DNA of 10,926 nt from an uncultured Bacilli bacterium (GTDB lineage: Bacteria > Bacillota_I > Bacilli_A > RF39 > UBA660), in the NCBI GenBank assembly GCA_944363685.1, contig CALVUV010000031.1, positions 1 to 10,926 on the forward strand, in the 5' to 3' direction. Below are positions 1 through 5,306 of this stretch, piece by piece. The stretch's first letter is position 1, and each line of letters starts with the position of its first letter. The notes below the pieces were generated by a model. The model made no database searches, was not told the DNA's origin, and worked only from the letters and a program-made list of their open reading frames with translations. Both the position numbers and the translations under genes were made by a program.

Positions 1-255
1 AGTGGGTTATCTATTAAGATAGGTGATGCTTCTATTATGTATGGTTCTTTTATACAGAGTATCGTAGACTTTTTAATAATTGCTATTTGTATCTTTGTAA
101 TGGTTAAGATAGTTACTAATATTAGGGATAGAGCAGATAAGAAGTTGGGAATAGAACATAAGAAGGAAGAAAAGAAAAAAGATGAACAAGTAGTGTTACT
201 TGAAGAGATTAGAGATTTGTTAAAAGAAGATAAAAAAGTTGGAGGAAATAGATAA
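1..255 (+). CDS. mscL: Large-conductance mechanosensitive channel MscL, C-terminal part (5' end outside window)
   Basis: The frame is open from base 1, so the gene begins upstream; 84 codons are visible. MscL is a homopentameric inner-membrane channel that opens under membrane tension to release solutes during hypo-osmotic shock. The visible part holds the periplasmic-loop end (IKIGDASIMYG), followed by the second transmembrane helix (SFIQSIVDFLIIAICIFVMVK) with the family's typical F-Q-x-x-[IV]-D-F-L-I-I-A pattern. A highly charged linker and the C-terminal amphipathic helix (VVLLEEIRDLLKE) follow; that helix forms the cytoplasmic bundle in known MscL structures. The TAA stop at 253-255 shares its last base with the ATG of the next gene, so the two are probably translated from one mRNA. 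The identification rests on motif recognition of about half the protein. Confidence 0.9.
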   Translation, partial: SGLSIKIGDASIMYGSFIQSIVDFLIIAICIFVMVKIVTNIRDRADKKLGIEHKKEEKKKDEQVVLLEEIRDLLKEDKKVGGNR

Positions 256-935
256 TGGAATTATATGAATTTAGTGAAGATAGAAAGAAAATATTAGTTT
301 ATGAATTAGAAGCAATAAAAGAAGAAGTAAAAAAATATAAAGAAGAACATTTAAGAAGAAGGTTCTATGATTTAGAAACTGTTAATAAAGATTTAATTGA
401 CTGTTTGTTAAATGGCAGGGCAATATATGAGTGGAGATTAAAATGTAAAAATAAAGATTTGCGTGCTAATTTAATAACTAGTAGTAGTGAAACTGAATAT
501 CAAAAAAAAGTTAGAGATAATCTATTAAGAAAATATTATAATAGTGAATGTCTAGACTTTAATGTAACACAGGTGAATAAGACTAATGCTAAATTAGATG
601 CATTTAGTCCATATGCATTGTTACCACTTGGTAATTATGAAAGTGTTTATTCTCATACTGATGATATTGATTGGTATAGATTTCCTAACTTATTAGTTTT
701 GCATAATAAAGATTTGGTAGGATTGCATCTTTTAGAACAAGGTAATTATAAAGGTATTGCTTTAGATAATATAGTTAGTAGAGAAACACCATTTTATCTT
801 TTTGATTTAGAATTTAAAAATGAATATAACTGTTCTGTGGAAGTTTTGGATTTACCTGTTATGAAGGAAGCAAAGGAAAATATAGAGTATAGTTCAAAAG
901 TATTAACTTTATATCGTAATAGTGTTAAAAAATAA
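255..935 (+). CDS. Protein of unknown function (226 aa), coupled to mscL
   Basis: I do not recognise this family. The start ATG at 255 overlaps the mscL stop by one base and is preceded by GGAGG at 241-245 with 9-nt spacing, so the start is well supported and translation is probably coupled. The product looks soluble, with no signal peptide and no membrane segment. Residues about 8-55 are rich in Glu, Lys and Arg and look helical, possibly a short coiled coil. The middle and C-terminal two thirds have alternating hydrophobic and polar residues (for example FPNLLVLHNKDLVGLHLLEQ) typical of a mixed alpha/beta fold. No Walker, helix-turn-helix, zinc-binding or protease motif is visible. Sharing an mRNA with mscL suggests a constitutive role rather than a mobile one, but no function can be inferred. 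Codon use is like the neighbours. Confidence 0.85.
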   Translation: MELYEFSEDRKKILVYELEAIKEEVKKYKEEHLRRRFYDLETVNKDLIDCLLNGRAIYEWRLKCKNKDLRANLITSSSETEYQKKVRDNLLRKYYNSECLDFNVTQVNKTNAKLDAFSPYALLPLGNYESVYSHTDDIDWYRFPNLLVLHNKDLVGLHLLEQGNYKGIALDNIVSRETPFYLFDLEFKNEYNCSVEVLDLPVMKEAKENIEYSSKVLTLYRNSVKK

Positions 936-958
936 AAGTATCTAATTTGAGAAAATAC

Positions 959-987
959 TTGTATCAAGATTGTCTTTAGTATATAAT
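959..987 (+). promoter_or_regulatory. Sigma-A-like promoter of the small hydrophobic peptide gene
   Basis: TTGTAT at 959-964 and a perfect TATAAT at 982-987 are separated by 17 nt, giving a vegetative-type promoter. Transcription would begin near A994/A995. That is exactly where the 5' arm of the long-range complementary helix starts, and it gives a leader of about 60 nt before the peptide's ATG. Confidence 0.65.
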
Positions 988-1094
988 ATGCTTAAGGGAA
1001 CTTCAACAGTTGAGTGTCTACCTCTAATCTTTGGAGAGGAGGTTTGATAGATATGAATAAACGTATCTTTGTATTAAAAGTACTTAAGCATATT
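985..1094 (-). ncRNA. Candidate antisense RNA (putative antitoxin) opposite the peptide gene
   Basis: A minus-strand promoter at 1128-1101 would start transcription near 1094. From that point the antisense transcript would read through the complement of the peptide's first 14 codons, its SD and its leader. The segments 1083-1094 and 985-996 are perfect 12-bp inverted repeats (AATATGCTTAAG / CTTAAGCATATT). An RNA of about 110 nt spanning them would therefore be closed end to end by a 12-bp stem. This matches the usual layout of a type I antitoxin that covers the translation-initiation region. No strong U-tract follows 985, so the 3' end is uncertain. This is inference from promoter and repeat placement; expression is not shown. 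Confidence 0.4.
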
Positions 1095-1145
1095 TCTATC
1101 ATTTTATCTCTAGTTATCATATTGATAATAGTAATAAAAAAATGA
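1053..1145 (+). CDS. 30-aa hydrophobic peptide, candidate type I toxin
   Basis: The short ORF begins at ATG 1053 and ends at TGA 1143-1145. It is preceded by an unusually strong SD (GGAGAGGAGG, 1033-1042) with 10-nt spacing and by its own promoter (959-987). The peptide has a basic N-terminus (MNKR, then K9, K12, H13), a single hydrophobic helix made almost only of Ile, Leu, Val and Ser (about residues 14-28), and a Lys-Lys end. This is the size and composition of membrane-active type I toxins such as the Fst, Ldr, AapA and TxpA groups, although I do not recognise its sequence as a member of any of them. It lies inside nested RNA helices and opposite a candidate antisense RNA. Other possible readings are a small regulatory membrane peptide or a decayed leader peptide. 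That it is a gene is likely; the toxin role is inferred. Confidence 0.6.
   Translation: MNKRIFVLKVLKHISIILSLVIILIIVIKK
1101..1128 (-). promoter_or_regulatory. Candidate antisense promoter inside the peptide gene
   Basis: Read on the minus strand, TTATCA (1128-1123) and TAAAAT (1106-1101) are spaced by 16 nt. The expected start, seven bases downstream of the -10, falls at about 1094, which is precisely the outer edge of the 12-bp inverted repeat. The hexamers are imperfect and AT-rich DNA gives chance matches, so the coincidence with the repeat edge carries most of the weight. Confidence 0.35.
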
Positions 1146-1174
1146 CACTTAATTCATCTAATGAATTAAATGTC
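1144..1174 (+). repeat. Hairpin starting in the peptide stop codon
   Basis: Bases 1144-1157 and 1161-1174 form a 14-bp stem with one C-A mismatch (1148/1170) and a CTA loop. The stem begins inside the TGA stop. No T-run follows, so it is not a standard intrinsic terminator. It may stabilise the 3' UTR of the peptide mRNA. Confidence 0.55.
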
Positions 1175-1200
1175 TTCCTACAATAATATTTTGGGGTAGG

Positions 1201-1224
1201 CATTCAACAAGGCAATGTTGAATG
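1201..1224 (+). repeat. 3' hairpin that competes with the long-range helix
   Basis: CATTCAAC (1201-1208) and GTTGAATG (1217-1224) form a perfect 8-bp stem with an 8-nt loop. The same bases are needed by the 5' arm in the long-range pairing, so the two structures exclude each other. That is a plausible switch or a folding intermediate during transcription. Confidence 0.5.
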
Positions 1225-1238
1225 TTCCCTTAATAGTT

Positions 1239-1259
1239 TATGTAAATTTCTTTTACATA
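1239..1259 (+). repeat. AT-rich hairpin upstream of dus
   Basis: TATGTAAA (1239-1246) and TTTACATA (1252-1259) form a perfect 8-bp stem with a 5-nt loop. It sits just after the closing arm of the peptide locus and about 50 bp before dus. It lacks a good U-tract, so it could be a weak terminator for the peptide mRNA or a binding site. I see no clear promoter for dus between it and 1307. Confidence 0.3.
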
Positions 1260-1306
1260 TTCATAGTAACATAAAAGTTTATATTTTTCAAGTGTTAGGT
1301 GATTTT

Positions 1307-2296
1307 ATGTGGAAAATAGGTAATGTAGAAATAGAAAATAGAGTTGTTCTTGCTCCTATGGCTGGTATTTGTAATAGTGCATATCGTAAAATTGTTAAAG
1401 AGATGGGCTGTGGTCTTATCTATGCTGAAATGGTTAGTGATAAAGCGATATGTTATGATAATAAAAAGACTATTGATATGCTTTATATGGAAGATGTTGA
1501 ACGTCCTATTACGCAACAGATATTTGGTAGTGATGTAGATAGTTTTGTTGAAGCTGCTAAATATATAGAAGAGAACATGAAACCTGATATTATTGATATT
1601 AATATGGGGTGTCCTGTTCCTAAAGTGGCTTTGAGAGCGCAAGCTGGTAGTGCTTTACTTAAAGATCCATCTAAAGTAAAAGAAATAGTTAGTGCTGTTG
1701 TAAATGCTGTTAAATGTCCTGTTACCGTTAAAATTCGTAGTGGATGGGATGCTAATCATATAAATGCAGTTGAGATTGCTAAAGTGTGTGAAGAAGCAGG
1801 TGCTAGTGCTATCTGTATACATGGTAGAACTAGAAGCCAAGGTTATTCTGGTAAAGCAGATTGGAATATAATTCGTGATGTCAAAAATAGTGTTAAAATT
1901 CCAGTAATTGGTAATGGGGATGTTACTAGTCCTGATAAAGCTAAAGAGATGTTGGATTATACCGGATGTGATGCTGTAATGATAGGTAGAGCTGCTTTAG
2001 GTAATCCTTGGCTTATTAGAAATACAGTTTTATTTTTAGAAGGTAAACCTTATACTCTTCCAGGTACTATAGATAAAATAGATATGTGTATAAAACATTT
2101 AAAAATGTTAGCAGATTTAAAAAGTGAGAAACAAGCTGTTTTAGAGATAAGAAGTCATGTAGGGTGGTATTTAAAAGGAGTTAAGGGTAGTAATGAGATT
2201 AAAAATAAAATTTATAAAATGACTAAAATATATGATATACTACAAGTATTAGAAGAGTTTAAGGAGGAAGTTTATGAAGAAGAAAAATGTTTATGA
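1307..2296 (+). CDS. dusB: tRNA-dihydrouridine synthase (DusB/Dus1 type)
   Basis: This cytoplasmic flavoenzyme reduces uridines of the tRNA D-loop to dihydrouridine using FMN and NAD(P)H. The product is 329 aa, normal for the family. It opens with WKIGNVEIENRVVLAPMAG, the usual first strand of the FMN-binding TIM barrel. The INMGCP motif carries the catalytic Cys at about residue 102, HGRTR is at about 172-176, GNGD at about 202-205 and the phosphate-binding MIGRAALGNPW at about 225-235. A small helical tRNA-binding domain follows. The ATG at 1307 is preferred over the in-frame GTG at 1292 because AGGTGAT (1297-1303) lies just before it and homologs begin at this point. It is first in a tight operon with an RDD protein and lysS; dus next to lysS is also the Bacillus arrangement. 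The stretch after GCP (PKVALRAQAG) is a mild variant of the usual K-rich sequence. Confidence 0.93.
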   Translation: MWKIGNVEIENRVVLAPMAGICNSAYRKIVKEMGCGLIYAEMVSDKAICYDNKKTIDMLYMEDVERPITQQIFGSDVDSFVEAAKYIEENMKPDIIDINMGCPVPKVALRAQAGSALLKDPSKVKEIVSAVVNAVKCPVTVKIRSGWDANHINAVEIAKVCEEAGASAICIHGRTRSQGYSGKADWNIIRDVKNSVKIPVIGNGDVTSPDKAKEMLDYTGCDAVMIGRAALGNPWLIRNTVLFLEGKPYTLPGTIDKIDMCIKHLKMLADLKSEKQAVLEIRSHVGWYLKGVKGSNEIKNKIYKMTKIYDILQVLEEFKEEVYEEEKCL

Positions 2297-2984
2297 TAAA
2301 ATTAAAGATGAAGAAGAAAGGTTAAAAGAAGAAAATAAATCTAAAAAAAGTCCTGATATTAAAGCGATGTTTAGTCAGAGAATATTTGCTTTTTTAATAG
2401 ATTTAGTACTTCTTAGTATGATAACTTCACTTATTACAATATTTGTTCCGGTTAATGATACTACAACTAAACTTTATGCAGAACAAGATCGAGTTTTAGA
2501 AGGTTATGTTGATGGTAGTGTTTCTATGGAGGAATATGTTAATCAGATGATAGACTTAGGATATGATATTTCTAGGCAGACTGTTATTATTTCTATATTT
2601 GCTGTTGTTATAAGTTTACTTTACTATGTTGTTTATCCATGTTATAATAATGGGCAGACTTTTGGTAAGAAGTTAATGAAAATTAGAATTAAGAAAACTA
2701 ATGATAAAGAACTTTCTATGAATGATTTACTTATTAGAAGTATGATTAATAATAGTATTTTAGTTAATATTGTTACAATTGCTTTAGTGCTTTTCTTAAG
2801 TAAAGATTTATATTTGAGTACTAGTAGTTTACTTAGTAGTATTCAATATTTAGTACTTATTATTAGTTTAATAATGATAGCATTTACAAAGAATGCACAA
2901 GGATTACATGATAAAGTTGCTAAAACTGAAGTAGTTCAAGCTGATACAGTGAAGGAGGATGTATTATGTCAAGTAGGAAATTAA
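2274..2984 (+). CDS. RDD-family integral membrane protein
   Basis: The product is 236 aa. A charged cytoplasmic N-terminus (residues 1-30, Lys/Glu-rich) is followed by FSQRIFAFLIDLVLL (about 33-47), the Arg and Asp signature of RDD proteins at the start of the first helix. Predicted membrane segments lie at about 38-58, 104-124, 157-176 and 187-204. The second signature (NNGQTFGKKLMKIRI, about 125-139) and the closing GLHDKVAKTEVV (about 210-221) are both typical. RDD proteins are widespread in bacteria and their biochemical role is mostly unclear; some have been linked to ion transport. An extracellular loop at about 60-100 is longer than in minimal members. The start is fixed by AAGGAGG at 2261-2267, 6 nt before the ATG. 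The gene overlaps dus by 23 bp and lysS by 19 bp, so translational coupling is very likely. Confidence 0.88.
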   Translation: MKKKNVYDKIKDEEERLKEENKSKKSPDIKAMFSQRIFAFLIDLVLLSMITSLITIFVPVNDTTTKLYAEQDRVLEGYVDGSVSMEEYVNQMIDLGYDISRQTVIISIFAVVISLLYYVVYPCYNNGQTFGKKLMKIRIKKTNDKELSMNDLLIRSMINNSILVNIVTIALVLFLSKDLYLSTSSLLSSIQYLVLIISLIMIAFTKNAQGLHDKVAKTEVVQADTVKEDVLCQVGN

Positions 2985-4459
2985 GTGAACAAGAATTAGT
3001 TAGAAGAGAAAAAGCTGAGGATTTAAGAAAGTTAGGGTATGATCCTTTTGGTAGTCGTTATGATAGAGATGCTTTTGCTAATGATGTAAAAGAAAAGTAT
3101 AAAGATGTAGATCATGATGCTTTTGATAATATGGATGATACAGTTAGAGTTGCTGGTAGAATTATGTTTATTAGGAAAATGGGTAAAGCATCTTTTTTCT
3201 CTATTAAAGATAAAACTGGATCTATTCAAGTTTATATTTCTATTAATGATGTAGGAGAAGATATTTATACTTTATTTAAGACTGCTGATATTGGAGATAT
3301 TGTTGGAGTTTATGGTAAAGTTATGAAGACTAAGACGGGAGAAGTTACTATTAAGTGTTTAGAGTATACTCCTTTAGTTAAAGCATTAAGACCATTACCT
3401 GAGAAGTTTCATGGGCTTACTGATATTGAAGAGAGATATAGAAGACGTTATGTTGATTTAATTATGAATGATGAATCTAAACGTGTTGCTTTCTTAAGAC
3501 CAAAAATAATTCGTTCTATTCAAAACTTTTTAGATAATAAGGGATTTGTTGAAGTAGAAACACCTGTTTTATCAACATTATTAACAGGTGCTGCTGCTAA
3601 ACCTTTTATTACGCATCATAATAGTCAAGATTTAGATATGTACCTAAGAATTGCCTTAGAATTACCTTTAAAAAGACTTTTAGTTGGAGGAATGGAATCT
3701 GTTTATGAGATAGGTCGTGTTTTTAGAAATGAAGGAATGGATCCTAAACATAATCCAGAATTTACTCTTATGGAACTTTATCAGGCTTATTCTGATTTAG
3801 AGGGAATGATGGATTTAACTGAAGCGATGTTTGTTAATATTGCAGAGAATGTTATTGGTAAAATGGATTATCGTTGGTATGATTATGATATTTGTTTAAA
3901 AGGTCCTTGGAAGAGAATTAGTATGGTTGATGCAATTAAGGAAAAGACAGGTATAGATTTTAAGAAGGAAATGACAGTTGAAGAGGCCTTAGAACTTGCT
4001 AAAGAGCATAAAATAGAGGTTCAAGAACATGAACATTCTGTTGGACATATTATTAATTTATTCTTTGAAAAATATGTAGAAGAAACTTTAATTCAACCTA
4101 CTTTCTTATATGGGCATCCTGTAGAGATTTCTCCACTTACTAAGAGAAGTAAAGAAGATTCTAGATTTGTTGATAGATTTGAGCTTTTTATTGGTGGAAG
4201 AGAGTTTGCAAATGCTTATACTGAACTTAATGATCCAATTGATCAGTTAGAAAGATTTGAAGATCAATTAAAAGAAAAAGATTTAGGTAATGATGAAGCG
4301 AATGACATTGATATGGACTTTGTTGAAGCTTTAGAGTATGGTATGCCTCCTGCTGGTGGTATTGGTTATGGTATAGATAGACTTGTGATGTTCTTTACAG
4401 AACAAGATAGTATTCGTGATGTAATTCTATTCCCTACAATGAAACCTCTTGATAAATAG
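2966..4459 (+). CDS. lysS: Lysyl-tRNA synthetase, class II
   Basis: The enzyme charges tRNA-Lys with lysine using ATP, in the cytoplasm, as a homodimer. At 497 aa it has the normal length. An N-terminal OB-fold anticodon-binding domain spans about 59-135 (VRVAGRIMFIRKMGKASFF). Motif 1 covers about 180-202 (IRSIQNFLDNKGFVEVETPVL). Motif 2 covers about 247-272 (YEIGRVFRNEGMDPKHNPEF), with the ATP-contacting Arg. Motif 3 covers about 463-490 (GGIGYGIDRLVMF). RRYVDLI at 160-166 is also characteristic. The start has AAGGAGG at 2952-2958 with 7-nt spacing, inside the preceding gene, which it overlaps by 19 bp. No T-box leader is visible; expression appears to come from the dus promoter region by readthrough. 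Nothing about the protein looks degenerate, so it should be the housekeeping copy. Confidence 0.97.
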   Translation: MSSRKLSEQELVRREKAEDLRKLGYDPFGSRYDRDAFANDVKEKYKDVDHDAFDNMDDTVRVAGRIMFIRKMGKASFFSIKDKTGSIQVYISINDVGEDIYTLFKTADIGDIVGVYGKVMKTKTGEVTIKCLEYTPLVKALRPLPEKFHGLTDIEERYRRRYVDLIMNDESKRVAFLRPKIIRSIQNFLDNKGFVEVETPVLSTLLTGAAAKPFITHHNSQDLDMYLRIALELPLKRLLVGGMESVYEIGRVFRNEGMDPKHNPEFTLMELYQAYSDLEGMMDLTEAMFVNIAENVIGKMDYRWYDYDICLKGPWKRISMVDAIKEKTGIDFKKEMTVEEALELAKEHKIEVQEHEHSVGHIINLFFEKYVEETLIQPTFLYGHPVEISPLTKRSKEDSRFVDRFELFIGGREFANAYTELNDPIDQLERFEDQLKEKDLGNDEANDIDMDFVEALEYGMPPAGGIGYGIDRLVMFFTEQDSIRDVILFPTMKPLDK

Positions 4460-4479
4460 TGTTAATTATGAGGATAGGT

Positions 4480-5256
4480 ATGAATTTAACGAAAGAAGAA
4501 TATGATTCTTTAGAGTTAGTTTATGTTAGTAGGACTGCAGAATTTAGAAGAAAAGGAGATAATCTATTAAAAAAATATTATTATTTGGATTATGATGTAA
4601 AGAGTAAATTTGATTATCTATTATGTTTTCCATATATTGAAGGTAGTGGAGAATTAATTGATGAATTTTTTATTGATAATCATTATCAAGGGATTGTTGT
4701 TAAAGAATTTAAAGATGCAGTTCCTTTTTCTAAAGGTAATGAGTTTTCTATTAGAGAAAAGAGTAAAGCTTGTATTGCTATAGATAAACAGTTAACTACA
4801 TTACATAGTTATAATATGTGTTTTAATGATATACATATTGATAATCTTTTGATTGATAAAAGTGGTGGACATTTAATTGACTTTGACGAAATAGATTATT
4901 TTGGAGGTTCTAGTTATTCTCCTAAGTATAGACTTGGTAATAGTGATGGTAATACTTTTAGTGGTAGTGTTAAAGTTGATTTATATAAAGCTTTACTTTG
5001 TTATTTAGGTTTATTTTATAATTTAGATATTGAAAGAGTGCTTAAATATAGTTCTGTTTTAGATATATCTAGAGTACCTTTATTATTTGGTGAAACGACA
5101 TTTGTAAATTTAATAAATAATGCTACTAGTGCTATGTTTAGTTTTGATTTGGAAAATATTCCTAATATAGAAGAGTTTTTACCATTTGTTTTAGATGAAG
5201 ATAAATATAATTTTGATTTAGAAAAAATTAAAGAAAATGTAAAAGTTTTAAGATAA
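4480..5256 (+). CDS. Protein-kinase/APH-fold protein of unknown target
   Basis: The product is 258 aa from ATG 4480, chosen because GAGGA (4470-4474) precedes it by 5 nt. GTG 4459 and ATG 4468 are in frame but lack an SD. The central motif FNDIHIDNLLID followed by GHLIDFDEID reads like a kinase catalytic loop and metal-binding loop, with the base-like Asp at about 117, the metal-binding Asn at about 122 and the DFD at about 134-136 in place of DFG. The order and spacing match atypical kinases (APH, RIO, lipopolysaccharide-kinase-like). The N-terminal lobe is short: GDNLLKKYY may carry the ATP-anchoring Lys, and no classic glycine loop is visible. It follows lysS by 20 bp and ends in a terminator, so it belongs to that operon. 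The substrate (protein, sugar or small molecule) cannot be inferred; the kinase fold is a motif-based inference. Confidence 0.75.
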   Translation: MNLTKEEYDSLELVYVSRTAEFRRKGDNLLKKYYYLDYDVKSKFDYLLCFPYIEGSGELIDEFFIDNHYQGIVVKEFKDAVPFSKGNEFSIREKSKACIAIDKQLTTLHSYNMCFNDIHIDNLLIDKSGGHLIDFDEIDYFGGSSYSPKYRLGNSDGNTFSGSVKVDLYKALLCYLGLFYNLDIERVLKYSSVLDISRVPLLFGETTFVNLINNATSAMFSFDLENIPNIEEFLPFVLDEDKYNFDLEKIKENVKVLR

Positions 5257-5281
5257 GAGTTAAATATTCTTATCTTTTTTT
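5250..5281 (+). terminator. Intrinsic terminator of the dus-lysS operon
   Basis: AAGATAAG (5250-5257) pairs perfectly with CTTATCTT (5269-5276), and five further T residues (5277-5281) follow. The stem contains the TAA stop (5254-5256) of the kinase-fold gene. It lies only about 25 bp before the next coding region and I see no clear promoter after it. The downstream hydrolase may therefore depend on partial readthrough or on a promoter inside the kinase-fold gene. Confidence 0.8.
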
Positions 5282-5306
5282 CATATTTTATTTTGAGGTG
5301 ATTAAG

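Larger units (their letters stand above)
992..1233 (+). repeat. Long-range 5'-3' complementary arms enclosing the peptide mRNA
   Basis: Bases 992-1007 pair with 1217-1233 (16 bp, one bulged T at 1223). Bases 1010-1024 pair with 1193-1207 (15 bp). The second block contains three G-U wobbles (1023-1194, 1017-1200, 1014-1203) and no true mismatch. On the minus strand these would become A-C mismatches, so the helix fits a + strand RNA better than a DNA terminal inverted repeat. The 5' arm begins at the predicted transcription start, so the two ends of a transcript of about 240 nt would be zipped together. This resembles the long-distance interaction known for hok-like and AapA-like type I toxin mRNAs. 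Confidence 0.65.

Noticed and set aside
936..960. Terminator for the mscL-linked gene
   Set aside because: Only a 6-bp AAGTAT/ATACTT stem with a 13-nt loop and no U-tract; too weak to call.
992..1233. The complementary arms as terminal inverted repeats of a MITE or small insertion element
   Set aside because: The only deviations are G-U wobbles on one strand, the arm begins at the predicted transcription start, no clear target duplication flanks it, and a well-signalled ORF lies inside. Not excluded; copy number in the genome would decide.
936..1306. A T-box, riboswitch, 6S RNA, SRP RNA or tmRNA leader before dus
   Set aside because: No T-box AGGGTGGNACCGCG, no SRP or tmRNA conserved cores, and an ORF with a strong SD occupies the centre.
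1344..1538. Alternative-frame + strand ORF inside dus
   Set aside because: It is a frame shadow of dus with no SD.
1295..1642. Minus-strand open frame opposite dus
   Set aside because: It lies opposite a strongly recognisable dus gene, has no SD, and its composition is that of antisense low-GC coding DNA.
3032..3229. Minus-strand open frame opposite lysS
   Set aside because: It is a shadow of a certain gene, with no start signals.
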